Both the position numbers and the translations under genes were made by a program. Below the pieces are notes generated by a model, which saw only the letters and a program-made list of their open reading frames with translations, had not been told where the DNA came from and searched no databases. 64,000 nt of DNA. Source: an uncultured Sulfitobacter sp. (GTDB taxonomy: Bacteria; Pseudomonadota; Alphaproteobacteria; Rhodobacterales; Rhodobacteraceae). Below are positions 8,707 through 17,430 of this stretch, piece by piece (within the stretch, counting starts at the first letter, position 1; each line of letters starts with the position of its first letter). Where the stretch lies: assembly GCF_947502895.1 (NCBI RefSeq), contig NZ_CANNBM010000007.1:25707-89706 (forward strand), given 5' to 3'.

Positions 8707-9696
8707 TCAGCCACGCGCCTTTTGCGCCGCCTTATCCGCACGGTCCCGCAACCACGCCTGAAGCTCGCGGGTGAGGGTGGGGGTCAGGGCAGGGCCGGAC
8801 AGAACCAGACTGCCATCGGCGCGGGTTTGGGCGCGCAGACCGGGGGCGAGACGGCGAATGGAGGAGGCCGGATCAGGTGATGCCGCCCCGCTGGTCGCTT
8901 GTTTTGCGCTCAAAACCTCCTGTATCAGAGACTGTTCATGCGCTGCATCCGCAGACGGCTCGGCCAGTGCCACGCGCAAACGATCGGCAAAGGTTGCGTC
9001 AGCCTCCAAGGCTTTCGAGAGGGTAAGACCCAACCGCTCCCCCATCTCCTCGGGGAAATGCAGCACCCCGTCCAAACGGGTCACAAGGGGCAAAAAGGAT
9101 TTGATCTTGGAGCGTTTGGCACGGCTTGCGGCCTTGAACAGAGACTGAAGTGCAGCTTTTTCCGTCTCGAACACACCGCCCGCAACAGATTTGGCCACAA
9201 TGCGCGCCCGCTCGTAATAAGACAGCCCCACGCGGATTTCGTTTTCCTCGATCATGGCGAGGTAGGCCTCGGGGGCATCACGCGGCGCGCGCAGCAGAGC
9301 CAGCACGGGGCGGTCGCCCAATTGGCGGATCGCCGTCAGACGCCGCCAGCCCGAAATCAGACCGTAGCGCCCGCCGTCAAGCTGCACGACTTCGATGGGG
9401 CTTTGCTGGCCGCGCGCACGGATGGAGGTCACAAGCGCCTCCATCTCTTCGGCGTCCACGCGGGTGCGGTCACGCATCAGATAAGCCGCATCAATGCAGG
9501 CAGGGTCGAGATCCAGCACCATGCGCCCCTCGCGGCGCGCCGTCTCGATGGTATCGAGTACATCGGACAGGGCCGCCTGTGTCGCCGCATCGCCCGCTAC
9601 ATTGGCAATGGGCGGCGGCGCGGAGATTGATTTGGTCTCCAGCCCTTCGGGGATGTCGGAAAAGACAGCGGGGCTGAGACGTTTGCGTTTGGCCAT
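8707..9696 (-). CDS. parB: Plasmid partition protein ParB
   Basis: This is the centromere-binding CTPase-type clamp that loads at parS and works with ParA to segregate the plasmid. Its 329 residues show the ParB N-terminal domain: RARGQQSPIEVV near 95-104, the arginine patch GWRRLTAI near 116-123 (standard chromosomal ParB has GERR) and ENEIRVGLSYYERARI near 151-166. These correspond to the nucleotide-binding boxes. A helix-turn-helix region follows, then a C-terminal dimerisation region rich in charged residues. The N-terminus MAKRKRLSPAVF is typical of plasmid ParB. It is 70 bases downstream of parA on the same strand and 23 bases upstream of a parS-like palindrome. Confidence 0.94.
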   Translation of the reverse strand: MAKRKRLSPAVFSDIPEGLETKSISAPPPIANVAGDAATQAALSDVLDTIETARREGRMVLDLDPACIDAAYLMRDRTRVDAEEMEALVTSIRARGQQSPIEVVQLDGGRYGLISGWRRLTAIRQLGDRPVLALLRAPRDAPEAYLAMIEENEIRVGLSYYERARIVAKSVAGGVFETEKAALQSLFKAASRAKRSKIKSFLPLVTRLDGVLHFPEEMGERLGLTLSKALEADATFADRLRVALAEPSADAAHEQSLIQEVLSAKQATSGAASPDPASSIRRLAPGLRAQTRADGSLVLSGPALTPTLTRELQAWLRDRADKAAQKARG

Positions 9697-9766
9697 GTGG
9701 ATGCTCCTTTGAGGGGGCGATATGGAACGATAAGCCTTTAACAGGCTCTAAATCATGCGCACGGTG

Positions 9767-11161
9767 CTATTGCGCGGCGTCAGCAGCGGCAGCGGCGTCC
9801 TGCACATCACGGTGCCACGCACCGATCAGCAGGGTTTTGAACGCCGCATAGGTGGCATCAAAGGTTTCGCGCCCGCGGGCATATGTTTCGCGGTTGAAAT
9901 CACGGTAATCCGCCTCGTAAATACCGCGCACCTGTTCGCCTGCCTGCCCGATCAGCGCGGTAAAGCCCTGACGGTGGGGCGAAAGGGTGGGCCCGAGGTA
10001 GGCCTGCATCAGCGCGGCAAGCTCTGCCTGTTGCGCGCCATCATAGCGTGTGACCACCGCGCGCACCGCATCCCATTCGAAATTAAGTTCGGGGCGGCCA
10101 AGGGCGCGGGCGGCGATATTCTCACCGTCTTCGATGGATTTGAAAGTGGTGTGCAGCATGTCAAAGAAACGGCCCGTGCTGTCGAACTCCAGAAAAGACG
10201 CCCCCAGAGGCACCAGCAGGATGTCAGCGGCCGAAAGGCCATTGATGGTGAGATAGCCAAGGGCGGGCGGCGTGTCGATAAAGACCACATCGTATTGGTC
10301 CAGCACCCCGTCGGCGGCCAGTGTCTCGGTCAGCGCGTCCCACAGCTTCCAGCCGCGCGAGGCCATGCGCCAGACCGGTACCTGAAATTCTGCCCAGTAC
10401 AAATTCAGCTGCGCACCGATCAGATCAATGTTGGGCCAATGTGTTGGCTGTATCAGATCGGTGGCTGTCATCTCCAGCGCTTCGGAGAGGGTTTCGTCCA
10501 GCGGGTGAGGGGCCTCGCCACGGTCCAGACGGCGCTGGTTTTCTACCCGCAGGTTTTGGGCGTAGTGGCGCGCGATCAGGGGAAAGACGGTTTGCCATTC
10601 GTCCGCTACCTTACCGCCAAAGATGGAGGTCATGGAGCCTTGGGAATCCAGATCAATCACCAGCACTTTGTAGCCGTCCAAAGCGGCGGACATGGCGAGG
10701 TGCGCGGCGGTAGATGTTTTGCCCACCCCGCCTTTGAAATTCGCCACGGCGACCATTTTGGCAGGCTGGCCTTCGGGGCGGTAGGGCCGGTAGTCTTTTG
10801 CCTTGGAGCCTTCGGCCGCGAAATGCGCACGCAGGCGCAGCACTTCATCAAGCGAAAACCACTTGGCCCCGCCCGCTGTTTCCGAGCGGCCCTGCGGCAG
10901 ATCGGGGTTTTGTTTGAGCACACGGCGGAAATGGCCTTGGGCCACAGGGATCAGATAGCGGGTGATCTCCCATGTGGAGAACAGGCGCAGCTTGCGGCCG
11001 CCATCCTGTTCCAGTCCGCGGGTTGCCAGATCATCGCGGCCCCGCGCACAGGCATTGGCAATGGCCTCGAACCCTTCGGTGGTGGTGGGGCCTCCCAGAC
11101 TGGCAAGGGCCGCATCGGGGTCAATGTTGAAATAGGGGGGTAGACCTGCTGTCGTATCCAT
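9767..11161 (-). CDS. parA: Plasmid partition ATPase ParA (large, type Ia)
   Basis: This Walker-type ATPase drives plasmid partition on the nucleoid. It has 464 residues. The deviant Walker A is NFKGGVGKTSTAAHLA (residues 141-156), the A' motif LVIDLDSQGS is at 167-176 and Walker B YDVVFIDTPPA is at 290-300. The roughly 135-residue N-terminal extension contains a helix-turn-helix-like stretch (FSTWEITRYLIPVAQGHFRRVLK), which marks type Ia ParA proteins that repress their own operon. It starts next to the origin region, divergent from repA, and is followed by parB 70 bases downstream. Autoregulation at the 11162 side is therefore likely. Confidence 0.95.
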   Translation of the reverse strand: MDTTAGLPPYFNIDPDAALASLGGPTTTEGFEAIANACARGRDDLATRGLEQDGGRKLRLFSTWEITRYLIPVAQGHFRRVLKQNPDLPQGRSETAGGAKWFSLDEVLRLRAHFAAEGSKAKDYRPYRPEGQPAKMVAVANFKGGVGKTSTAAHLAMSAALDGYKVLVIDLDSQGSMTSIFGGKVADEWQTVFPLIARHYAQNLRVENQRRLDRGEAPHPLDETLSEALEMTATDLIQPTHWPNIDLIGAQLNLYWAEFQVPVWRMASRGWKLWDALTETLAADGVLDQYDVVFIDTPPALGYLTINGLSAADILLVPLGASFLEFDSTGRFFDMLHTTFKSIEDGENIAARALGRPELNFEWDAVRAVVTRYDGAQQAELAALMQAYLGPTLSPHRQGFTALIGQAGEQVRGIYEADYRDFNRETYARGRETFDATYAAFKTLLIGAWHRDVQDAAAAADAAQ

Positions 11162-11451
11162 ATGCTCGAAACCTCTGGAGAGCGCCCTCTTGAACGGGGC
11201 ATGTACGCTGATTTTGCCTCAATTCGCAAAAACACGCAACATCTGATTAAAGGGAGCACATTTGCCTCATCCCCCCTTCTTTTTCTAAGCAAATAAAGGG
11301 CTGTTTGCTGTGGTGTGGTGCGTATTTGGGTGCATCAGCGGACCCAATCCTAAAAAAGTGTTGTTAAATTTTGTTAGTTATACGTTACAGGGCTGCTGCT
11401 TTTGAAAAAGAGGAATGGTTGTCAGAGGTTTATGGCGCATCTTTGCACATG

Positions 11452-11517
11452 AGGCGACTCTGATACCACGATAAAGCGACTCTGAACCCACGAGCAGGCG
11501 ACTCTGATCCCCCGTCC
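11452..11517 (+). repeat. Three 22-bp iterons
   Basis: Three head-to-tail copies share the core GCGACTCTGA at 11454-11463, 11476-11485 and 11498-11507, an exact 22-base period of about two helical turns. The base following the core varies, and a CCACG-like end follows in the first two copies. They are probable binding sites for the RepA initiator encoded 200 bases downstream. Confidence 0.85.
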
Positions 11518-11556
11518 ATTTGGTGCAGGCTGTTGCTGTGTGGCGTAGACGGAGCC

Positions 11557-11565
11557 TGTGGATAA
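11557..11565 (-). promoter_or_regulatory. DnaA box
   Basis: TGTGGATAA is the exact complement of the consensus TTATCCACA. It lies 40 bases after the last iteron and 145 bases before repA, the expected arrangement for an iteron origin that recruits host DnaA. Confidence 0.7.
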
Positions 11566-11709
11566 CTTTAGGGTGTTAGTGAAACCCCGAACGGGGACAG
11601 ATTCGCGAACACGCGATACCAGAGGCCGCAAAGGCCCGAACGAGCAGAACAGCACAGGACCACTGTGCACATAAAACGGGGCAGCAATGATCTGCGCCAG
11701 AGGCAGGCA

Positions 11710-12708
11710 ATGAGTACGACCACACGCACAGGGCTTTTGCCTGACCATCACCCGCAGGCGGATTTTTTCGTCTGTGACATTCTGGGGGCCAGCCCCAAGG
11801 ATGATCTGGGCTCTATGGAGCATCCGATTTTTTCGCTGTCCACGCGGCCTGACAGGCGTATTCTGAGCTATGCCCATAATGGCACGCAGGTCGATGTCAC
11901 GCCAAGCGTGCGTGGACGCGCCACAATCCATGACAAGGATATTCTGATCTATTGTGTGAGCCAGTTGATGGCAGCCCTGAATGCAGGGCGCACGATTGCC
12001 CGCACGCTGCATCTGACGGCCCATGATCTGCTGGTGGCCACCAACCGCGATACCAGCGGGGATGCCTACACGCGCCTGCGCGAAGCCTTCGAGCGGCTGG
12101 CAGGCACACGGATCACCACCAATATCGCGGCGGGCGGTGTGGAGGTCACGCGCGGCTTTGGCCTGATCGAGGCATGGGAGATTGTGCGCGCCACCCGCGG
12201 GGGGCGTATGACACAGGTAAAAGTCACCCTGTCGGAATGGCTGTTCAATGCGGTGCAGGCCAAATCCGTGCTGACGCTCAGCCGTGATTATTTCCGCCTG
12301 CGCAAACCGCTGGAGCGGCGGGTCTATGAGTTGGCGCGCAAGCATTGCGGACGGCAGGCCGAATGGAAGGTAAGCGTGGCGACATTGCACAAGAAAGCGG
12401 GCAGTGCCGCACCGGTGCGCGTGTTCCGCGCCGCTGTGCGCCGGATGATTGTGGATGCCAATCTGCCCGACTATGAGATGCGCGAAGGCGCCGATGACGT
12501 GATTGTCTTTGCCCGCGCGCGCAAGCCGGAGGTGGTGGCAGGCCCAGTGCTGAGCTCGGGCGCGCTGGACGCCGCGCGCAGCCTTGCACCGGGGGCTGAC
12601 ATCTATGCGCTGGAGGCCGATTGGCGCGCATGGTGGGACGAGACAGGCCGCCCGCGACTGGGCAATGCCGACGCCGCGTTTCTGGGCTGGGTCAAGACGC
12701 GGGTTTAA
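11710..12708 (+). CDS. repA: Plasmid replication initiator (RPA family, RepA-I-like)
   Basis: This is the replication initiator that should bind the upstream iterons and open the origin. The 332-residue protein carries features of the replication initiator protein A family: SMEHPIFSLSTRPDRR, the winged-helix segment RTLHLTAHDLLVATNR and YTRLREAFERLAGTRITTN. A second basic region follows (YFRLRKPLERRVYELARKHCG). The frame is open from 11665, but ATG 11710 fits better, with AGGCAGG just upstream and the conserved region soon after. It is divergent from parA across the iteron region. This initiator type defines a plasmid class in roseobacters that often carries attachment and polysaccharide genes; the class assignment is inferred from memory of family motifs. 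Confidence 0.9.
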   Translation: MSTTTRTGLLPDHHPQADFFVCDILGASPKDDLGSMEHPIFSLSTRPDRRILSYAHNGTQVDVTPSVRGRATIHDKDILIYCVSQLMAALNAGRTIARTLHLTAHDLLVATNRDTSGDAYTRLREAFERLAGTRITTNIAAGGVEVTRGFGLIEAWEIVRATRGGRMTQVKVTLSEWLFNAVQAKSVLTLSRDYFRLRKPLERRVYELARKHCGRQAEWKVSVATLHKKAGSAAPVRVFRAAVRRMIVDANLPDYEMREGADDVIVFARARKPEVVAGPVLSSGALDAARSLAPGADIYALEADWRAWWDETGRPRLGNADAAFLGWVKTRV

Positions 12709-12813
12709 GGGCCGTACGATTGTTTACGCTTTCGGGTAGGAAGCATGTTTTGTACTGTCCGCTACAGCACGGCTGTCATGACAAGCTCTGCTGTTTGATT
12801 TCAAGGATGACAT

Positions 12814-14595
12814 ATGCCTCTCGAAAAGACTGTTTTGCCCGCACTGGCGCCTGATCTGCATCAATCACTTGACCGGATTTGGGATTGCGATGTGTCGATT
12901 GATCCGTTCCAGAACCATCCGCTGGTGATCGGGCGTACAGCACAGCTGAAATTTGCATTCGGTTTGGCACCACAGGGCTACGCACTGGAGTTCGGTGTGT
13001 TTGCGGGATATTCAATTCGCGCGCTGGCCTTTGCCCATCCAAAACGGAAATTCACCGGCTTTGATTCCTTTACCGGTCTGCCCGAAGACTGGGTGCGCAG
13101 CGCAGGCGACGTCTATGAGGCTGGCCATTTTGCGCTGGATGCTTTGCCCGTGGTGCCAGCCAATGTGACCCTGATCAAAGGTTTTTTTGACGACACACTT
13201 GGTCCGTGGTTGGAGGCCAATGCAGGCCCTGTCGGTTTTGTGCATATTGATTGTGATCTTTATGGCGGTGCGCGCCATGCATTGGACCTGCTGACGCCAC
13301 GTCTGGTGGATGGGGCTGTGATTGTCTTTGACGAACTGTCCGATTGGGCAAACGAGGGTGTCTATCCCAATTGGGCAGAGCATGAATGGCGCGCCCTGAA
13401 AGAATGGTTGACGCAGACTGGATGGTGCTTTCGGATTTTGTCGCGCGACAAAGGGTTTGCTTGCGCGGTACAGATTTTTCACACCCCCCCTGCGGCGTAT
13501 AATATGGCGCAGACCCTGGATGTGCTGACCCGTTTGGAGGATGTGGGCGAAGGCCCTGCTGTATTCGATTTTTTGCAGACAGATTTCGATGCTGCGCGTG
13601 CGCCGTTGAAGGCCGTTCATCTGCTGGCAAAGCGGCAGTTGGAAGCAAATGAGCCTGAGGCCGCGCTGGCGGTTTTGCAGCAGGGCCTTTCGCGGTTGGG
13701 GCCTAAGATACCGCGTACCACAATACGGATGTTCGAGCAGTTACACGCCACATTACTGGTCCGTTGCGGGCATGTGGCCCAAGCGCAGACCTTGTTGTCG
13801 GAGTATTTGCAGGCCAATCCGGATAATGTGCATGCGTTGGTGTTGAAGGGCACGATGGCGCGTCAGGAGAAGTCATACGAAGAGGCCGCAGCCTTGTTCC
13901 AGCGGGCGTATCATTTGTCGGGCAATCAGGCACATGCCAGACAGGCGCGGCTGGCTTCGCGGCTGGCGCAGATCAGACCTGAATTCCGTACGCCGATGTT
14001 CAGCGGCTGGTTGATCCAGCATCTGGTGGATGATCGCAGCTTTGAGACTGTTCTGGATGTGGGCAGCGGCGCAGGAGAGCAGGCGGCCTTGCTGCGCAAA
14101 CACGGCAAGCGGGTCACGGAACTGGATTATGGCGAGAGCCACTATTTCAAGGAGGCCGAACACGCTGGAGAATCCGATATTCTGAGGGGTGATTTTGTCA
14201 CCATGCCGATTGAGCAGGAATTCGACTGTGTGCTTGCTTCGCATGTGCTGGAACACCAGCCCAATGTGAATGCCTTTTTACGCAAGGCAAATGCCGTGCT
14301 GCGTGAGGGCGGCGTGCTGGGTCTTTCGGTGCCGCCGCTCAAGCATCAGATTGTGGGGGGGCATCTGACTGTGTGGAATGCAGGATTGGTTTTATACAAT
14401 CTGGTTCTGGCGGGGTTTGATTGCCGCAACCCGTGGATCAGGCGGTACGGATACAATATCTCGGTGGTTGTCGAAAAGCGCAGCATCAGCCCCGCGGGGC
14501 TGGTATTTGACAATGGCGATATTGACCGTATCGCCGCCTACCTCCCAGAAGGTTTTGGTGAAGGTTTTGACGGCGACATTCACAGCTTTGGCTAG
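12814..14595 (+). CDS. Tandem methyltransferase: TylF-like + TPR + class I SAM domain
   Basis: This is a 593-residue protein with two methyltransferase domains. Residues about 55-215 match the TylF/macrocin O-methyltransferase family: ALEFGVFAGYSIRALAF, GFDSFTGLPEDW and HIDCDLYGGARHALDLL, followed by VIVFDELSDW. Residues about 245-375 look like TPR repeats (AQTLLSEYLQANPDNVHALV, EKSYEEAAALFQRAYHLSG). Residues about 390-520 are a class I SAM domain with VLDVGSGAGEQAALL and CVLASHVLEHQPN. It probably methylates sugars of the surface glycan. A good AAGGA lies 9 bases before the ATG. Its stop codon shares the palindromic CTAG (14592-14595) with the stop codon of the convergent phosphomannomutase gene. 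Confidence 0.85.
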   Translation: MPLEKTVLPALAPDLHQSLDRIWDCDVSIDPFQNHPLVIGRTAQLKFAFGLAPQGYALEFGVFAGYSIRALAFAHPKRKFTGFDSFTGLPEDWVRSAGDVYEAGHFALDALPVVPANVTLIKGFFDDTLGPWLEANAGPVGFVHIDCDLYGGARHALDLLTPRLVDGAVIVFDELSDWANEGVYPNWAEHEWRALKEWLTQTGWCFRILSRDKGFACAVQIFHTPPAAYNMAQTLDVLTRLEDVGEGPAVFDFLQTDFDAARAPLKAVHLLAKRQLEANEPEAALAVLQQGLSRLGPKIPRTTIRMFEQLHATLLVRCGHVAQAQTLLSEYLQANPDNVHALVLKGTMARQEKSYEEAAALFQRAYHLSGNQAHARQARLASRLAQIRPEFRTPMFSGWLIQHLVDDRSFETVLDVGSGAGEQAALLRKHGKRVTELDYGESHYFKEAEHAGESDILRGDFVTMPIEQEFDCVLASHVLEHQPNVNAFLRKANAVLREGGVLGLSVPPLKHQIVGGHLTVWNAGLVLYNLVLAGFDCRNPWIRRYGYNISVVVEKRSISPAGLVFDNGDIDRIAAYLPEGFGEGFDGDIHSFG

Positions 14596-15989
14596 TCCAG
14601 CGCAGCTTTGAGCCGTTTCAGATGCGTATTGACCAGTGTTAGTGCCGCATCTGTGCTGTCGGCTTCGGCGTAGCAACGGCATTCTGGGGCATTGCCCGAG
14701 GGGCGCAGGTGGACGACTGATCCGCATGTAAATGTCACGCGCAGCCCGTCCGTGAGGTCGAGTGATTGCTCTGCCCCGACGCCTTTGAAGAAAGCGGTGC
14801 GGGCGGTGGCATCGGCGGTGAGGGTTGCGATGAAGGCTGCCGATCGCTCGGAGGGGACTTCCTGCACGCGGTCGGCAGCGGTAAAGCGGGGCGGCAGGGC
14901 GGCGACAAGATCGGTGAGCGTTTTGCCCTGTGCGCGTGCGGCGGCCAGCGGGGCGAGCATGGGCAGCAGGCTGTCGCGGGTCATCAGCGGCGGTAGGGCG
15001 CCGGTAGGACCGGTGGCAGTGAACCCCAAAAGGAAGCCCCCGTTCGCTTCATAGCCTGCAATTTTTGTCGCATTGTCGCTTGTTAGAGCCTGTTCCATTG
15101 CATCAATCACAAAAGGAGAGCCTATACGCGTGCGGGTGATGGCGGTGAACTGTGGCATCTGGTCGATCAGCGTATTGGACGAGACAGGGGTGACCAGAGT
15201 ATCCGCGCCCAGAAACTGTGCCGTCAGCGGCCCCAGCAGATCACCGGCAATAATTGTGCCTGTGGCATCTGCCAGCATCGGGCGGTCGCCGTCACCATCG
15301 GTGGAGATGATGGCATCAAGCCCGTGTTCCTGCGCCCAGCCTGCCAGCAGGCCACGGGTGGCAGGATCAACCGCTTCGGTATCCACAGGGATGAACACAT
15401 CCGAGCGCGCCAGCGCCACAGATTCCGCGCCCAAGCCCTCTAGGATATCGCCCATAACATCGCGCGCGACCGAGCTGTGTTGGTAGACACCGATACGCGC
15501 ACCGCGCAGGGCGCCCGCGCCAAAGGCGTTTGCGTACCGTGCGACATAGGCGGGCAGGGCAGTGGTATCGGATTTGATCTGGCCCGGGCTGCCGGCAATG
15601 GTGTGATCCGTCTCTAACATGGCGAGAATAGCGGTTTCGTCCGCCTTGGAAATCTCGCCTTGGGGGATATAGAACTTGAGCCCGTTACGGTCGGCGGGGA
15701 TATGGCTGCCGGTGATCATTACGGCAGCGTCGCCTGCGGACATCGACGCCAGCGCAAGCGCGGGTGTGGGCACGGCACCGTGATCGATGGCGTCCAGACC
15801 TGCATCGCAGACGGCCTGCATTACCGCAGCGGCTATATCGGGCGAAGAAGCACGCAAATCGCGGCCGACATGCACAGCGCGACCTTGCGGGCAGGCAGCG
15901 ATAAAGGCGCGTACATGGGCGCGGACCAGATCATCGGTCAATTCTGTAACAAGGCCGCGCAGGCCGGAGGTGCCGAATTTTGGGGGCAT
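14592..15989 (-). CDS. manB: Phosphomannomutase (alpha-D-phosphohexomutase family)
   Basis: This enzyme interconverts mannose-6-phosphate and mannose-1-phosphate and supplies GDP-mannose synthesis by the nearby ManC. The family landmarks are KFGTSGLRGL at the N-terminus, the phosphoserine loop TGSHIP (residues 93-98, Ser95), the magnesium loop DGDGDRP (231-237), the sugar-specificity loop GYEANGG (312-318) and the phosphate-binding loop RPSGNAPE (about 429-436). The catalytic loop differs from the usual TASHNP; SHIP variants occur in some alphaproteobacterial phosphomannomutases. The 465-residue length is normal. GlmM or phosphoglucomutase activity is less likely because of the GYEANGG loop and the ManC/Gmd neighbours. 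Its 3' end meets the methyltransferase gene at a shared CTAG. Confidence 0.9.
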   Translation of the reverse strand: MPPKFGTSGLRGLVTELTDDLVRAHVRAFIAACPQGRAVHVGRDLRASSPDIAAAVMQAVCDAGLDAIDHGAVPTPALALASMSAGDAAVMITGSHIPADRNGLKFYIPQGEISKADETAILAMLETDHTIAGSPGQIKSDTTALPAYVARYANAFGAGALRGARIGVYQHSSVARDVMGDILEGLGAESVALARSDVFIPVDTEAVDPATRGLLAGWAQEHGLDAIISTDGDGDRPMLADATGTIIAGDLLGPLTAQFLGADTLVTPVSSNTLIDQMPQFTAITRTRIGSPFVIDAMEQALTSDNATKIAGYEANGGFLLGFTATGPTGALPPLMTRDSLLPMLAPLAAARAQGKTLTDLVAALPPRFTAADRVQEVPSERSAAFIATLTADATARTAFFKGVGAEQSLDLTDGLRVTFTCGSVVHLRPSGNAPECRCYAEADSTDAALTLVNTHLKRLKAALD

Positions 15990-16138
15990 GGGGGCTCTCG
16001 TTTGTTGAAGACTACGGGGTCTGTTGTAGGGTGCTGCGCGGGCGGGGGCAACGTACGCTCTGGCACGATGATGTTAAGGACTGGGGCCAATGATCCGCAT
16101 CAATCCATGATCTTGTCCCAATTTGCCCGGAGTAGCAG

Positions 16139-17239
16139 ATGCCCGATACATCCCCCGTCCTTGCCCTGCCCCTGATCCAGCCTGCACAGGCCCAGAAACA
16201 CGTCACCCATAACGAGGCACTGCGGGTGCTGGATGCGGTGGTGCAACTGGTTGTGATTGCCGCCGATCTGTCTGCTCCGCCAACAGGCGCCAGCCCCGGC
16301 GACCGCTATATCGTCGCCTCCCCCGCCAGTGGGTCATGGACGGGCCATGCAGGCGAGATCGCGCTTTATGCGGATGATGCGTGGAGTTTCATTGCCGCGC
16401 AGGCGGGATGGTCTGCACAGGTGCTGACCCCCAAGGGCACGCTGGTCTTCGATCCGGTTGCAGGTTGGGAGGCCGCAGGGGGAGGGGCGGTCGAAACAAC
16501 GCAGCAATTGGGCATCAACGCCACGGCAGATACAACCAACCGTCTGAGTTTGTCGGCAGATGCAACACTGCTGAACCATGAAGGGGCGGGCCACCAGCTC
16601 AAGCTCAACAAAGCTACGGTCGCAGATACGGCGAGCCTGCTGTATCAGACGGCGTTTTCAGGGCGCGCCGAGATGGGACTGGCGGGCGACGATAGCTTTG
16701 CCATCAAAGTGAGCGCGGATGGTGGCACGTGGCACGAGGCGTTGCGCGCCAACCCTGCGACAGGAGGCTTGCAAATCCCGCATCTGGTGACGGGTCTGGG
16801 GGTGACCCAAAGCCCCAATGACACAACACCGGGACGGCTGATGCGCACGGGAGACGGCTATGTAAAAGCCACGCTGCTGGGCACGGTGAGCGAGACGGCA
16901 GGGGTGCCGACGGGGGCGGTGATCGAGCGGGGCAGCAATGCGAATGGTGAGTACGTCCGCTTTGCAGATGGCACCCAGATCTGCACCCGCGAAATAGGTA
17001 ATGTGGATACCAATATCGCGGCGGGGGCTGTTTTTCGCTCCAACATCATATCGGTGGATTATGCCAAACCCTTTGTGTCGGGCAGTCTGGTTGTAGGCGC
17101 TGCATCTTCGGTCAACACGGGGCTTTTGTGGGTCAACGGGCGTGCGACATCCCATACGGAGTGGAAATACACAGCGTTTTCCTACGCCAGCCGCACGAGC
17201 GACACGATCGCGCTGATGGCGGTGGGGCGGTGGTTCTAG
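16139..17239 (+). CDS. DUF2793 protein, phage/GTA tail-like
   Basis: The first 110 residues match DUF2793: LALPLIQPAQAQKHVTHNEA, PTGASPGDRYIVASP, GEIALYADDAWSFI and GTLVFDPVAGWE. This domain is common in phage and gene-transfer-agent related proteins of Rhodobacterales. The remaining 250 residues are Ala/Gly/Thr-rich and resemble a fibre shaft and tip, ending in IALMAVGRWF, a C-terminus like that of tail-fibre receptor-binding domains. GGAG lies 6 bases before the ATG. It stands alone on the plus strand between phosphomannomutase and a sulfotransferase, with no other phage gene around. It may be a domesticated glycan-binding protein, but the actual role is unknown. Confidence 0.8.
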   Translation: MPDTSPVLALPLIQPAQAQKHVTHNEALRVLDAVVQLVVIAADLSAPPTGASPGDRYIVASPASGSWTGHAGEIALYADDAWSFIAAQAGWSAQVLTPKGTLVFDPVAGWEAAGGGAVETTQQLGINATADTTNRLSLSADATLLNHEGAGHQLKLNKATVADTASLLYQTAFSGRAEMGLAGDDSFAIKVSADGGTWHEALRANPATGGLQIPHLVTGLGVTQSPNDTTPGRLMRTGDGYVKATLLGTVSETAGVPTGAVIERGSNANGEYVRFADGTQICTREIGNVDTNIAAGAVFRSNIISVDYAKPFVSGSLVVGAASSVNTGLLWVNGRATSHTEWKYTAFSYASRTSDTIALMAVGRWF

Positions 17240-17242
17240 GGA

Positions 17243-17430
17243 CTACAACCGCTCAAGCTGTTTAGCGATAGTTTCATCAATGGTTGGCGCCTTTGGAATG
17301 TAGTTCACTGTTCTACGAAGATTGAGATCTTCTGGCGGGAGGCCAAGTGTTTTGCACATCGCATAGTATTCGTTAACGGCGGGGTCGAAAAGGATCTGGC
17401 GACGGTGATCCGGCGGGTAAAGCTGGCTTG
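17243..17430 (-). pseudogene. Out-of-frame C-terminal continuation of the sulfotransferase
   Basis: In the other minus-strand frame this stretch encodes YPPDHRRQILFDPAVNEYY followed by AMCKTLGLPPEDLNLRRTV and a tail ending IDETIAKQLERL before TAG at 17243-17245. This is the expected end of a sulfotransferase domain, where helices after the second PAPS site read PDxRxxL...NExYxxLxxLLG. It has no start codon or ribosome site of its own and overlaps the upstream frame. A single-base deletion before the TTTACCCG region would explain it. Confidence 0.65.

Larger units (their letters stand above)
11162..11709. other. Plasmid origin region between parA and repA
   Basis: This 548-base gap has no convincing gene. 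It holds an AT-rich stretch at about 11350-11395, three direct repeats at 11452-11517 and a DnaA box at 11557-11565. A CCCCG-AA-CGGGG inverted repeat lies at 11585-11596. Both repA and parA start from its edges, so it should hold the origin and both promoters. The assignment as origin is inference from this combination. Confidence 0.75.

Noticed and set aside
9883..9900. Second parS-like half-site inside parA (ATGTTTCGCG)
   Set aside because: Only the left arm matches the palindrome; the right side reads GTTGAAAT, so it is not a complete site and is inside coding sequence.
11422..12390. Minus-strand frame of 322 codons across the origin and repA
   Set aside because: It overlaps the iterons and runs antisense to the well-supported repA; no family similarity.
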